The notes: generated from the sequence alone by a model not told the origin. DNA of 64,000 nucleotides from Tessaracoccus sp. (GCF_016714275.1 NZ_JADJNP010000002.1:372001-436000), one strand, 5' to 3'. Numbered from the stretch's first letter, positions 41,605-51,086 are shown. Numbers and translations: made by a program.

Positions 41605-42342
41605 CTACATGCCGACGAGGTCGAGCAGCGCGCCCAGCTCCTCACGGGTGAGCTCGCGCACCTCTCCCACCGGCAGCACGCCGAGGCGCACCGGGCCGAT
41701 CCGGGTGCGGGCCAGCCGGTCGACGGGGTGCCCGACGGCGTCCATCATCCGCCGCACGATGCGGTTGCGGCCCTGGTGCAGCGTGATCTCCAGCAGGGTC
41801 TTGTTCTCGGTCCGCGCGATGAGCTTGACCTTGTCGGGCCGGGCCGGGCCGTCGTCGAGCGTGACGCCCTTCTCGAGCCGCTTCAGCGTGCGGTTGTCCA
41901 TCCCGCCCAGCGCCTGCACCTGGTACGTCTTGCTCACCTCGTAGCTGGGGTGCGCGAGCCGATGCGCGAAATCGCCGTCGTTGGTCAGGATGATCAGGCC
42001 CTCGGTCTCGGTGTCGAGACGGCCGACGTGGAACAGCCGCTCCTTGCCCCGAGGCAGGTAGTCGGCCAGCGTGCGGCGGCCCTCGGGGTCGGCGAGAGTC
42101 GAGACGACGCCTCGCGGCTTGTTCAGCACGTAGTACTGGTGGCGGCGCTGCGGCGGGATGCGCGAGCCGTCGACGCGGATGTGGTCGGTCTCCGGGTTGA
42201 CCCGGCGGCCCTGCTCGGTGACCACCTTGCCGTTGACCTCGACCCGGCCCTCATCGATCAGGATCTCGCTTGCGCGCCGGGACGCCACGCCCGCCGCGGC
42301 CAGCACCTTCTGCAGCCGAACGCCCTCGACCTCTTCGCTCAT
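41605..42342 (-). CDS. rluB: RluB/RsuA-family rRNA pseudouridine synthase
   Basis: 245 aa. N-terminal S4 domain (VRLQKVLAAAGVASRRASEIL), then the catalytic signature VGRLDTETEGLIILTNDG with the active Asp near residue 108. Probable target is 23S rRNA position 2605. It overlaps scpB by four bases and belongs to the parA-scpA-scpB-rluB order conserved in actinobacteria. Confidence 0.93.
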   Translation of the reverse strand: MSEEVEGVRLQKVLAAAGVASRRASEILIDEGRVEVNGKVVTEQGRRVNPETDHIRVDGSRIPPQRRHQYYVLNKPRGVVSTLADPEGRRTLADYLPRGKERLFHVGRLDTETEGLIILTNDGDFAHRLAHPSYEVSKTYQVQALGGMDNRTLKRLEKGVTLDDGPARPDKVKLIARTENKTLLEITLHQGRNRIVRRMMDAVGHPVDRLARTRIGPVRLGVLPVGEVRELTREELGALLDLVGM

Positions 42343-42929
42343 GACTCTTCGCTCTCCTTCGCCGGGTTCTCGGGCGCCGTCGCGGCGGCGAGTTGGCCCA
42401 GCTCAGCCTCCAAGGCTACGGCGTCGGGCAGCAACGGCGCCAAGTCGGGCAGCTCCTTTATGGAGTCGAGGCCCAGCTTCTGCAGGAAAAGCGGGGTGGT
42501 GCCGAACGTCATCGCCCCGGTGATGGCATCCTCCCCCACCTCGTGGATGAGCCCGCGGACGAGCAGCGTCTTGACGACGCCGTCGACGTTGACACCGCGC
42601 ACCCCCGCGATCCGGCCGCGGGAGACGGGCTGGAGGTAGGCGACGACGGCGAGCGTCTCCAGCGCCGCCTGCGTGAGGCGCGAACGCTGGTCGGAGACGA
42701 GCCAAGCCTCGAGGACGTCGGCCAGCGACGGATCGGTGGCGAACCGCCAGCCGCCCGCGACGCGCCGCAGCCGGATACCCCGGGCGTTGTCCTCGTAGAA
42801 GGCCGCGATCCCCTCGAGCGCCTGCTCCGCCTCCGCCACCGGCACGCCGACGGCGGCGGCCAGCTCGTCGCTGGGCGTGGGTTCGGTGGCCATCAGCAGC
42901 ATGGCCTCGAACGCGGATGCGATGCTCAT
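42339..42929 (-). CDS. scpB: segregation and condensation protein B
   Basis: 196 aa. Two winged-helix domains, with SIASAFEAMLLMATEPTPSD at the start and QAALETLAVVAYLQPVSRGR in the second. It binds ScpA and the SMC head. The ATG overlaps the scpA stop by one base, with AGGAGG upstream. The in-frame extension above this ATG is the end of scpA in another frame. Confidence 0.94.
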   Translation of the reverse strand: MSIASAFEAMLLMATEPTPSDELAAAVGVPVAEAEQALEGIAAFYEDNARGIRLRRVAGGWRFATDPSLADVLEAWLVSDQRSRLTQAALETLAVVAYLQPVSRGRIAGVRGVNVDGVVKTLLVRGLIHEVGEDAITGAMTFGTTPLFLQKLGLDSIKELPDLAPLLPDAVALEAELGQLAAATAPENPAKESEES

Positions 42930-43750
42930 CAATCCTCCTGGAGCTCGGGCAGCGGCCCGTAGTCGTCGGTCACGACAGCGGTTCGGTCGTCGCCCGCGGT
43001 CCACCGCACGGTCAGCTCACCGAGCGGCGAGAGCTGTTCGAGCGCCACCTGGGACACCCGGAACAGCTCGAGCAGGGCGAGGAACCGCACGACGGTGGTG
43101 AGCCGGTCGCAGCCGGCGATCAGCGAACGGAACGTGAGCGCGCCCTCGCGGCGCAGGCGATCGGCGACCAGTCCGACCTGTTCGGTCAGGCTGACGGCGT
43201 TGGTGTGCAGGTGCGTCAGCTCGACGACGGGTGCCAGCTTGGGCGTCATCGCCGCAGCGGCGAGGCGGGCGAGGTCGTCTGGGGTCAGCGACAGCTCGAC
43301 CTCGGGCAGCACGCCGCGGAACTGGTCCTCCAACCCACCCGGCCGCCATTGGGTGGACTCGGCGGCTGTCATGGTTTGGGACAGCCACTCCGCCAGCCGC
43401 TTGAACGCGCGGTACTGCAGCAGGCGTGCGAACAGCAGGTCGCGCGCCTCGAGCGCGGCGACGTCGTCGGCGTCGTCGACCTCGCCCCCGGGGAGCAGCC
43501 GCGCGGCCTTGAGGTCGAGGAGGGTCGCGGCGACGACGAGGAACGAGCTGGTCTTCTCCAAATCCCACACCTCGCCGCCGAGCTTCACGTACTGGATGAA
43601 CTCGTCCGTCACCTGGCTGAGCGCGACCTCGGTGACGTCCAGCTCGCGGCGCGTGATGAGCGTGAGCAACAGGTCGAAGGGGCCTTCGAAGTTCGCGAGC
43701 CGAACCTCGAAGCCGTCGATGCCCCCGCGCTGTTGCTCGGCCTTTCTCAC
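42929..43750 (-). CDS. scpA: segregation and condensation protein A
   Basis: 273 aa kleisin. N-terminal SMC-binding region (FEVRLANFEGPFDLLLTLI), a middle section with DLEKTSSFLVVAATLLDLKA, and a C-terminal winged helix. It bridges SMC and ScpB in chromosome condensation. It overlaps the 122-aa gene upstream by four bases, so parA, the 122-aa gene, scpA, scpB and rluB form one tightly coupled unit. Confidence 0.94.
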   Translation of the reverse strand: MRKAEQQRGGIDGFEVRLANFEGPFDLLLTLITRRELDVTEVALSQVTDEFIQYVKLGGEVWDLEKTSSFLVVAATLLDLKAARLLPGGEVDDADDVAALEARDLLFARLLQYRAFKRLAEWLSQTMTAAESTQWRPGGLEDQFRGVLPEVELSLTPDDLARLAAAAMTPKLAPVVELTHLHTNAVSLTEQVGLVADRLRREGALTFRSLIAGCDRLTTVVRFLALLELFRVSQVALEQLSPLGELTVRWTAGDDRTAVVTDDYGPLPELQED

Positions 43751-44115
43751 GGGTTCTGGAGCTCGGCGATCAGCGCGGAGTCCGCGCCGCGCGCCGCGAG
43801 GTCGGCGAGGGCCTGGGCGACGGCGATGCGCACGATCCTTCCCCTGTCAACGCGTATGCCGTGCGTGCGGCGCAGCGCGAGGTTGGCGTCCTCCAGCGCG
43901 AGAAGCTCGTCCTCGCTGAAGTAGACGGTGATCTTGTGGTCGTGTCTGACCCTGCCGCTGGCCGCCGTGGGCGCGTCGGGCGTCGACGCCTCCGCCAGGG
44001 TCGGCTCGGGGGCGGTCGTCGGCTCGGGCGCGGGGGCCGGAGCGGCCGCATCGCCGGCCTGCTTCGTGGGCCGGAACAGCTCCGAGGCCCCGGGAAGGGA
44101 GGCGCGCTTGCTCAC
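43747..44115 (-). CDS. 122-aa protein between parA and scpA, possible DNA-binding partner
   Basis: GTG start overlapping the parA stop. The first half is a disordered Pro/Ala/Glu-rich segment (residues 20-55); the second half (HKITVYFSEDELLALEDANL, then RRTHGIRVDRGRIVRIAVAQ) has the strand-helix-helix pattern of ribbon-helix-helix DNA-binding proteins such as ParG and MetJ. I do not recognise a named family. Its coupling with ParA and ScpA suggests a role in chromosome segregation, as an accessory binder rather than a ParB, which is much larger. The long frame continuing upstream is a shadow of parA. Confidence 0.75.
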   Translation of the reverse strand: MSKRASLPGASELFRPTKQAGDAAAPAPAPEPTTAPEPTLAEASTPDAPTAASGRVRHDHKITVYFSEDELLALEDANLALRRTHGIRVDRGRIVRIAVAQALADLAARGADSALIAELQNP

Positions 44116-45035
44116 TGCTGCTCGACCCTCAGCAACACCTCGCGGGCCAGTTGACGGTAGGCGTCGGCGCCGGGCGACGCGGAGGCGTAGGTGGTGATGG
44201 GCTCTCCTGCCACCGTCGTCTCCGGGAACTTGATGGTGCGGCGGATGACGGTGTGGAAGACGTCGTCGCCGAACGCCTGGACGACGCGCTCGAGAACCTC
44301 GCGGCTGTGCAGCGTGCGGGCGTCGTACATCGTCCCGAGGATGCCGAGGGTCTGCAGCTCGGGGTTGAGCCGGTCCTGCACCTTCGAGATGGTGTCGGTG
44401 AGCAGGGCGATGCCGCGGAGCGCGAAGAACTCGCATTCGAGCGGCATGACGACGTAATCGCTGGCCGTCAGCGCGTTGATGGTGAGCAGCCCGAGGCTGG
44501 GCGCGCAGTCGACGAGGATGTAGTCGTAGTCGCGGCGCAGCTTGCTGAGTACCCGGTGGAGGGTCTGCTCGCGCGCGACCTCGCTGACCAGTTGCACCTC
44601 GGCGGCCGAGAGGTCGATGTTGCTCGGGAGGATGTCGAGGCCCGGCACGGACGAGTGCGTGATGACGTCCTGCGGCTGGTATTGGTTGGTGAGCAGCAGG
44701 TTGTAGATGGAGCGATCGAGCGTGTGAGGGTTGACGCCCAGCCCGACGGACAGTGAGCCCTGCGGGTCGAAGTCGACCAACAGCACCTTGCGCCCGGTCT
44801 CGACGAGTGCAGCACCCAGGTTGATCGTCGTCGTGGTCTTGCCGACGCCGCCCTTCTGGTTGCACATCGAGATGATGGTGGCGCGGCGCGGCCCGCCGCG
44901 CGGCGGCTGGGGTGCGGGAAAGGCCGGCAGCGGCCTCCCCGTCGGGCCGATCTGCCCGGTGTCGACCAGGGTGGACGACGCGGGCGCGTCGGGGACCGCG
45001 AAGCTCGGCTCGTCGAACAGCCCGTCATCCGTCAC
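44112..45035 (-). CDS. ParA-family ATPase
   Basis: 307 aa. Disordered N-terminal 50 residues, deviant Walker A NQKGGVGKTTTTINL near residue 60, switch ILVDCAPSLGLLTINAL near 165, and MYDARTLHSREVLERV near 240, all characteristic of Soj/ParA. It is the ParA found next to scpA (Rv1708-like), not the one beside parB at the origin. GTG start with AGGAGTG upstream. Confidence 0.92.
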   Translation of the reverse strand: MTDDGLFDEPSFAVPDAPASSTLVDTGQIGPTGRPLPAFPAPQPPRGGPRRATIISMCNQKGGVGKTTTTINLGAALVETGRKVLLVDFDPQGSLSVGLGVNPHTLDRSIYNLLLTNQYQPQDVITHSSVPGLDILPSNIDLSAAEVQLVSEVAREQTLHRVLSKLRRDYDYILVDCAPSLGLLTINALTASDYVVMPLECEFFALRGIALLTDTISKVQDRLNPELQTLGILGTMYDARTLHSREVLERVVQAFGDDVFHTVIRRTIKFPETTVAGEPITTYASASPGADAYRQLAREVLLRVEQQ

Positions 45036-45072
45036 GGTGCACTCCTCTTATCGGTTTGTCGACATCATAGGC

Positions 45073-45978
45073 CTATCTCGCCCTCGGATGCGCCGCGGCG
45101 TGCACCTCGCGTAGGCGCTCGATAGTGACGAGCGTGTAGATCTGCGTGGTGGCGACGGAAGCATGGCCGAGGAGTTCCTGGACAACACGGAGGTCGGCTC
45201 CTCCATCGAGCAGGTGCGTGGCGAACGAGTGCCGGAGCGAGTGCGGAGAGACCTCCTCCGTGATGCCCGCCGCTGCGGCCGCATGGCGGATGACGGCCCA
45301 GGCGGACTGGCGGCTGAGCCGTCGGCCCTGCTGGTTGAGCAGGAGCGCATGGTCGGCGCGGCTCGCCTTCAGCGCGAGAGTCGGGCGCGAGCGGATGAGA
45401 TAGTCGTCGAGGGCGCGCGCGGCGTAGCTGCCCAGTGGGACGATGCGCTCCTTGCCGCCCTTGCCGAGCAGGCGCAGGCCGGCATCGGGGTTATCGAGCG
45501 CGCCCCGCGCCTCGTCGACGTCGAGGTCGCACACCTCTGAGACCCGCGCGCCTGTCGCGTAGAGCAGCTCGAGGAGCGCGGCATCGCGGAGCCCGACGAC
45601 GTCGGCGCGGTCCGGTGCCTCCAGAATCCGCGCGACGGCATCGATGGGCAGGGCTTTCGGCAGGCGCTGCGGGATCTTCGGCGGGCTTACCTCGGCCGCG
45701 GGGTTTGTGGGTGTGACGCCCTCGTCCGCGGCGAACGCGTGCAGGTTCCGCACGCTCACGACGTGCCGCGCCACCGACGCGGCGGCCTGGCGGAGGGAGC
45801 GCACGAACTCGGTGATCTCGACCGGGGACACGTCGGCGAGTTCGGCGATCCCCCGTTCGGCGAGGAAAGCCTCGTAGCGGGCGAGGTCGCGCCTGTAGGC
45901 CGCGACGGTGTTGGCGGACAGCCCACGCTCGGCGCGGACATGCGCGAGGTAGTCGGCGACGACGTCGGCGACGCTCAT
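45073..45978 (-). CDS. xerD: site-specific tyrosine recombinase XerD
   Basis: 301 aa. SAM-like core-binding domain (LAHVRAERGLSANTVAAYRRD), then the catalytic domain: Arg in YATGARVSEVCDL, Lys in LLGKGGKERIVPL, HSLRHSFATHLL (His and Arg), LLGHAS (His), and the nucleophile Tyr in TTQIYTLV. It resolves chromosome dimers at dif with XerC. An upstream ATG at 46008 would add ten residues and overlap the Nudix gene; the start used fits the family's N-terminus better. Confidence 0.93.
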   Translation of the reverse strand: MSVADVVADYLAHVRAERGLSANTVAAYRRDLARYEAFLAERGIAELADVSPVEITEFVRSLRQAAASVARHVVSVRNLHAFAADEGVTPTNPAAEVSPPKIPQRLPKALPIDAVARILEAPDRADVVGLRDAALLELLYATGARVSEVCDLDVDEARGALDNPDAGLRLLGKGGKERIVPLGSYAARALDDYLIRSRPTLALKASRADHALLLNQQGRRLSRQSAWAVIRHAAAAAGITEEVSPHSLRHSFATHLLDGGADLRVVQELLGHASVATTQIYTLVTIERLREVHAAAHPRAR

Positions 45979-45986
45979 GGGCGGGT

Positions 45987-46610
45987 TCAGCGCGCCCGGA
46001 TCGGCCATGGCGCGTCGGCGGGGCGGAGGCTGTCGAGGCGGCCCGACAGGCGCGCGGTCTCGAGCGCGAGGATGCCGGTGACCAGCGTCGGCGACTGGCA
46101 CGTGCCGGCCAGTACGGCGTCGACGAGGTCCGCGCGCGGCACGAACTCCCACGTCATGTGCGCCTCCTCACCCTCCAGGACGAAGCCCTCGGGGCGGTCC
46201 GCGGGACGCAGCGCCCGGGCGAGGAAGACCCGCAGCGACTCTTCGCACGCCCCTGGCGTGGTGCAGGTGTCGACGAGCACGTCCCAGCGGTCGGCCGCGA
46301 GCTCGACCTCCTCCGCCAGCTCACGCTGCGCGGCCACCACGTACTCCTCGCCGTCGAGGTCGAGCAGCCCCGCCGGGATCTCCACCAGCTCCATCCGGAC
46401 GGGGTGCCGGTATTGGCGGAGGACGGCGACATCGTCGGTATCTTCGCGCCACGCGACGATGCCGACGGCGCCTGGGTGCGTCACGTACTGGCGCCGCATC
46501 GTCTCCCCCGACGGCGTCTCGATCTCCTCCTCGACGAAGGAGGACACGAACCCCGTGCCCAGCACCTCGCGGCTGCGCACGGGCCACGCCATCGGCTGGT
46601 CGAACTGCAT
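45987..46610 (-). CDS. Nudix hydrolase, ADP-ribose pyrophosphatase type
   Basis: 207 aa. Nudix box GLLDLDGEEYVVAAQRELAE running into EVEL near residue 80, preceded by PVRMELVEIPAG, which is typical of ADP-ribose pyrophosphatases. It hydrolyses ADP-ribose or similar nucleoside diphosphates. It lies between pyrG and xerD, as in mycobacteria (Rv1700). Confidence 0.9.
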   Translation of the reverse strand: MQFDQPMAWPVRSREVLGTGFVSSFVEEEIETPSGETMRRQYVTHPGAVGIVAWREDTDDVAVLRQYRHPVRMELVEIPAGLLDLDGEEYVVAAQRELAEEVELAADRWDVLVDTCTTPGACEESLRVFLARALRPADRPEGFVLEGEEAHMTWEFVPRADLVDAVLAGTCQSPTLVTGILALETARLSGRLDSLRPADAPWPIRAR

Positions 46611-46644
46611 CGGCTTCTCCTCGTTCTCCGCCGACGGCGTGGGT

Positions 46645-48285
46645 CTACCCCTTGCGGTTGGCCAGGGCCGCGGCGATCAACCCCGAGAATAGGGGGTGCG
46701 GGCGCGTCGGGCGCGACTGCAGCTCGGGGTGGGCCTGGGTTCCGACGTAATACGGGTGCGTCTCGGCGGGCAACTCGACGAACTCGACGAGCGCGCCGTC
46801 GGGCGACGTGCCCGAGAAGACGAGTCCGGCTTCCTCAAGACGGCCGCGGTAGGCGTTGTTGACCTCGTAGCGGTGGCGGTGCCGCTCGGTCGCGGTATCG
46901 GCGCCGTAGGCGGCCGCGACCTGGGAGCCCGGGCTGAGCACGGCCGGGTAAGAGCCGAGCCGCATGGTGCCGCCGAGGTCGCCGCCCCCGTCGACGATGC
47001 CGACCTGCTCCGCCATGGTGGCGATCACGGGGTCCGGGGTGGCGGGGTCGAGCTCGCTCGAGTTGGCCTCGGGCAGGCCCACGAGCGAACGCGCCGCCTC
47101 GATCACCATGCACTGCATGCCGAGGCACAGGCCGAGCGTCGGTATGCCGTGCTCGCGGGCGTAGGTGAGCGCGCCGAGCTTGCCCTCGACGCCGCGGATG
47201 CCGAAGCCGCCCGGAACGCACACGGCGTCGATCCCCGCGAGGTGCTCGGCGGCGCCCTCCGGGGTGGAGCAGCCATCGGACGCGACCCAGCGGACGGAGA
47301 CCTGGGCACGGTGCGCGAACCCGCCAGCGCGCAGGGCCTCGGTGACGGAGAGGTAGGCATCGGGGAGGTCGACGTACTTGCCGACCAGCGCAATGGTCAC
47401 TCCCGACGCCGGGCTCTTGACCCGGTCGAGCAGGTCGTCCCAGGCCGTCCAGTCGACGTCGCGGAACGGGACGCCCAGGCGCCGGACGACGTAGGCGTCG
47501 AGGCCCTCGCGGTGCAGGACGCGCGGAATGGCGTAGATGCTGGGTGCGTCGGCGCAGCTAATGACGGCGTCGTCGTCGACGTCGCACATGGCGGCGATCT
47601 TGCGCTTCAACGCGGGACTGACCTCGCGTTCGGCGCGGCAGACGATGGCGTCGGGCTGGATACCCACCTGGCGCAGCGCGGCCACCGAATGCTGGGTCGG
47701 CTTGGTCTTCATCTCACCGGACGGCTTGATGTACGGCACGAGCGAGACGTGCAGGAAGAACACGTTGGCGCGCCCGACCTCCTGGCGGACCTGGCGCGCG
47801 GCCTCGAGGAACGGCAGCGACTCGATGTCGCCGACGGTGCCGCCCACCTCGTGGATGACGATGTCGACGTCGCCGTCGGCCATCGCGAGCATGCGGTCGC
47901 GGATCTCGCCGGTGATGTGCGGGATGACTTGCACGGTGTCGCCGAGGAAGTCGCCGCGGCGCTCCTTCGCGATGACGGTCGAGTACACCTGCCCGGTGGT
48001 GACGTTGGCGTCGCGGCCCAGGTTGACGTCGAGGAAGCGCTCGTAGTGGCCGATGTCGAGGTCGGTCTCCGCGCCGTCGTCGGTGACGAACACCTCGCCG
48101 TGCTGGAACGGGTTCATCGTGCCGGGGTCGACGTTGAGGTAGGGATCGAGCTTCTGCATAGTGACCCGGAGCCCGCGCGCCTTGAGCAGGTTGCCGAGGC
48201 TGGAGGCCGTCAGCCCCTTGCCGAGCGACGAGACGACCCCGCCGGTCACGAAGATGTGCTTTGCCGATTTCTTGGAGCTGTCCAC
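46645..48285 (-). CDS. pyrG: CTP synthase
   Basis: 546 aa. Synthetase domain begins KHIFVTGGVVSSLGKGLTAS and continues NVDPGTMNPFQHGEVFVTDD; the glutamine amidotransferase domain has VPGGFGIRG, the nucleophile Cys in LGLCLGMQCMV, and the C-terminal TQAHPELQSRP with the catalytic His and Glu. It makes CTP from UTP. Start GTG with GGAGG 4 nt upstream. The 205 nt to recN hold no gene. Confidence 0.97.
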   Translation of the reverse strand: MDSSKKSAKHIFVTGGVVSSLGKGLTASSLGNLLKARGLRVTMQKLDPYLNVDPGTMNPFQHGEVFVTDDGAETDLDIGHYERFLDVNLGRDANVTTGQVYSTVIAKERRGDFLGDTVQVIPHITGEIRDRMLAMADGDVDIVIHEVGGTVGDIESLPFLEAARQVRQEVGRANVFFLHVSLVPYIKPSGEMKTKPTQHSVAALRQVGIQPDAIVCRAEREVSPALKRKIAAMCDVDDDAVISCADAPSIYAIPRVLHREGLDAYVVRRLGVPFRDVDWTAWDDLLDRVKSPASGVTIALVGKYVDLPDAYLSVTEALRAGGFAHRAQVSVRWVASDGCSTPEGAAEHLAGIDAVCVPGGFGIRGVEGKLGALTYAREHGIPTLGLCLGMQCMVIEAARSLVGLPEANSSELDPATPDPVIATMAEQVGIVDGGGDLGGTMRLGSYPAVLSPGSQVAAAYGADTATERHRHRYEVNNAYRGRLEEAGLVFSGTSPDGALVEFVELPAETHPYYVGTQAHPELQSRPTRPHPLFSGLIAAALANRKG

Positions 48286-48490
48286 GGACCTCCAAGCTAC
48301 GAGACCTATGTGTCGTCCACGTTACGACTGGGTTTCGCTCGTCGAGCCGGAGGTCAGCTTGAGGAGGTCGACGGTTGTGGCGGCCGCGAGTCGGTGATCG
48401 CGCTTCCTGCTTCAGCCGTTCCCTTGCCCTCGGCCATTCGGGCACGCTCGATGGCCCTCGGGCTTCGTCGAGGAGTGCGGGAGCGGCCGC

Positions 48491-50182
48491 TCAGCTGTCG
48501 GGCGGACTCGGACGGCGTGCGGCCCTGGCGAGCAGCTCGGCGGCGTGCTCGACGCCCTTCTCGGAGCGCGCCTCGCCTCCCATCATGCGGGCCAGCTCAG
48601 CGGCGCGCTCGCCGTCGGTGAGGCGTCGGACGCCGGAGGTGGTGAGATGGCCGTCGCTTGCCTTCGCAATCACGAAGTGATGGTCGGCGTACGCGGCGAC
48701 CTGAGCGAGGTGCGTGACGACGATGACCTGGCTGGTGGCGGCGAGGCGCTGCAGGCGGTGGCCGATCTCCAGCCCGACGGCGCCGCCGACGCCCGCGTCG
48801 ACCTCGTCGAACACGAACGTGTGGCCCTGCTCGCCCTCGGCGAGCACGACCTCCAGCGCGAGGCGCACGCGCGACAGCTCTCCGCCCGAGGCGACCTTGC
48901 CGAGGGGCGCGGGTTCCGCCCCGGGGTTGGCGGAGAAGAGCAGCTCGATGCGGTCGGCGCCGTGCGGGCCGAGGGCTGCGTCGGTGACCTCGAAGCGGAG
49001 CTCGGCGTGCGGCATGGCCAGCGCGGCAAGTTCTTCCAAGACCTCTACGGCGAGCTCAGCGGCAGCCAGGCGGCGCGCGGTCGAGATCGCCGCGGCGTCG
49101 GCGGCGAGGGCCTCGTCCAGCTCCGCGATACGGGCCCGCAGTCGGTGAATCCGCTCGTCGCTGCCTTCCAGCTCTCCCAGCCGGGTGGCGGACCGCTCCG
49201 CCCAGGAGAGGACCTCGTCGACGGTGGGTCCGTACTTGCGCGTGAGGCCCGCCAGTTCCGCGCGCCGCTCCCCCACGGCTTGGAGCCGGAGCGGGTCGGC
49301 GACGAGGTCGTCCAGGTATGTCGCGACGTCGGCCGCGAGGTCGGCGGCGAGCATGCCCAGCTCGGTGGCGCGGCTCGCCAGGTCGCGCGCGGCGTCGTCG
49401 CGGCCGGCGAGCGCGTCGAGCGACTTCCGCGTGGACCCGGTCAGGCCGACGGCGCTGGGCGCGTCGTAGTCGACATCGCTGCCGCTCAGCGCCTCGTGCG
49501 CGGCTCCGGCGAGGGCACGCAGCTCGTCGAGGTCCATCAGCTTGGCCTGCTCGGCGGCGAGGGCGGCGTCTTCGCCGGGCCTCGGCTCGACGCGCGCGAT
49601 CTCGTCCAGCCCGAAACGCAGCATGTCGGCCTCGCGGGCGCGCGCCGTCGCCTCGGCCTCAAGCCGCGCGAGTTCCTGCGCTGCGGCCCTGCGCTCCGCG
49701 AAGCCCGCCTGGTAGCGAGCCAGCTCCGCCGGCCGGGCACGGGCATCGAGCAACTCGCGCTGGCGTTCGGGCGTCGACAACCGGATCTGCCCGGACTGGC
49801 CGTGGATGGTGGCGAGTTCGCCCAGCACATCGGAGAGGGCAGAGAGCGGCACGCCGACCCCGCCGACGACGGCGCGCGAGCGGCCCTGCGCGGAGATGTG
49901 CCTCAGTGTCACCAGCTCGCCGTCATCGGTGTCGCCGCCCAACTCACGGACCCTTTCCGTGGTGGTCGGCGGCACCTCCCACCTTCCCTCGACGACGGCC
50001 TTCTCGGCGCCGCGACGCACGATCCCCGCATCGCCGCGGGCGCCGAGGAGGTGCCCGAGCCCCGAGACGATCATGGTCTTGCCTGCGCCCGTCTCACCGG
50101 TCAGCGCCGTCAACCCGGGCCCGAGGTCGAGCGCAGCCTCGTCCACCACGCCGAAGGCGGTGAGCCGGAGCGTTGCGAGCAT
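48491..50182 (-). CDS. recN: DNA repair protein RecN
   Basis: 563 aa SMC-like ATPase. Walker A GETGAGKTMIVSGL at residues 29-42, a central coiled-coil (about 150-380), then the signature KVASGGELSRVRLALEVVLA and Walker B HTFVFDEVDAGVGGAVG. It acts in double-strand break repair. The ATG overlaps the nadK stop by one base. The frame is open further upstream but that belongs to nadK in another frame. Confidence 0.95.
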   Translation of the reverse strand: MLATLRLTAFGVVDEAALDLGPGLTALTGETGAGKTMIVSGLGHLLGARGDAGIVRRGAEKAVVEGRWEVPPTTTERVRELGGDTDDGELVTLRHISAQGRSRAVVGGVGVPLSALSDVLGELATIHGQSGQIRLSTPERQRELLDARARPAELARYQAGFAERRAAAQELARLEAEATARAREADMLRFGLDEIARVEPRPGEDAALAAEQAKLMDLDELRALAGAAHEALSGSDVDYDAPSAVGLTGSTRKSLDALAGRDDAARDLASRATELGMLAADLAADVATYLDDLVADPLRLQAVGERRAELAGLTRKYGPTVDEVLSWAERSATRLGELEGSDERIHRLRARIAELDEALAADAAAISTARRLAAAELAVEVLEELAALAMPHAELRFEVTDAALGPHGADRIELLFSANPGAEPAPLGKVASGGELSRVRLALEVVLAEGEQGHTFVFDEVDAGVGGAVGLEIGHRLQRLAATSQVIVVTHLAQVAAYADHHFVIAKASDGHLTTSGVRRLTDGERAAELARMMGGEARSEKGVEHAAELLARAARRPSPPDS

Positions 50183-51078
50183 CAGGCCCCGCTCCGCCGC
50201 CGCCAACCATTGACGGGTAGAGCGAACTTCTTGACGAGCCGCGTCGTGAACGGCTGCTCGCCGAGCCGCGCGATCAGCACGTGGTCCGAGTGCGCGGTGA
50301 CGACGACGCGCTCGCCACGAGCCAACTCGTGGCTGCGGCGGCCGTCGCACCACAGGATGCCGGTGCTGAGCGCGTCCTCGGTGATCTCGAGGCAGACCTT
50401 CGACGACGGGCTGAGCACCATGGGGCGGTTGAACAGCGCGTGGGCTGCGAGCGGAACCACGAGGATGGCCTGCACGTCAGGCCAGATGACGGGACCGCCC
50501 GCGGAGAACCCGTAGGCGGTAGAGCCGGTCGGCGTCGAGACGAGGACGCCGTCGCAGCCCCACCGGGACAGGGGGCGGTCGTCGACGCTGACAAGGACCG
50601 AGAGCATCTTCTCGCGGGTCAGCTTCTCCATCGAGACCTCGTTGACGGCCTCCGAGCGCCAGACCACCATGCCTGCGGAGTCGAAGACCTCGACGCGCAG
50701 CGCGAGACGCCGCTCGACGAGGTAGCGCCGCTTGATGATCGCGGTCGGGAGCTCGTCGAGATCCGAGAGTTCCATCTCAGCGAGGAAGCCGACGTGGCCG
50801 AGGTTCACACCGAGCAGCGGCACCCCGAGCGGCAGGGCCCATTCCGCGGCGCGCAGCATGGTGCCGTCGCCGCCGAAGACAACGGCGATCTCCGCGGGCA
50901 CGTTGCCGACCGGCTCGACGACGGCCTCGGGCACCCGCTCGCGGACGCGGGCGAGGTCAGGCTCGAAGACGAGGAAGGAGAATCCCTTGCCATGCATGGC
51001 GCGGATGAACGCGGCGGCCTTCTCCAACGCCTCGTCCCTCGCGGGATGGAGGAGCACTGCCACGACTCGCTGATCCAC
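50182..51078 (-). CDS. nadK: NAD kinase
   Basis: 298 aa. GGDGT motif in VVFGGDGTMLRAAEW at about residue 69; the conserved VNEVSMEKL and DGVLVSTPTGSTAYGFSAGG (Gly/Thr-rich NAD site) follow. It makes NADP from NAD. The start is GTG, with TAGGCT ending 6 nt before it and no Shine-Dalgarno. The promoter region is part of a 28-bp tandem repeat. It heads the nadK-recN pair. Confidence 0.94.
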   Translation of the reverse strand: MDQRVVAVLLHPARDEALEKAAAFIRAMHGKGFSFLVFEPDLARVRERVPEAVVEPVGNVPAEIAVVFGGDGTMLRAAEWALPLGVPLLGVNLGHVGFLAEMELSDLDELPTAIIKRRYLVERRLALRVEVFDSAGMVVWRSEAVNEVSMEKLTREKMLSVLVSVDDRPLSRWGCDGVLVSTPTGSTAYGFSAGGPVIWPDVQAILVVPLAAHALFNRPMVLSPSSKVCLEITEDALSTGILWCDGRRSHELARGERVVVTAHSDHVLIARLGEQPFTTRLVKKFALPVNGWRRRSGA

Positions 51079-51086
51079 GCGCCCAG

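Noticed and set aside
43747..44865. One 372-aa minus-strand frame covering most of parA and the 122-aa gene
   Set aside because: Its first two thirds lie out of frame over parA, which has all ATPase motifs. The real start is the GTG overlapping the parA stop.
46696..50515. Two plus-strand frames of more than 640 codons
   Set aside because: Antisense shadows of pyrG and recN; Arg/Val/Glu-rich composition without domains.
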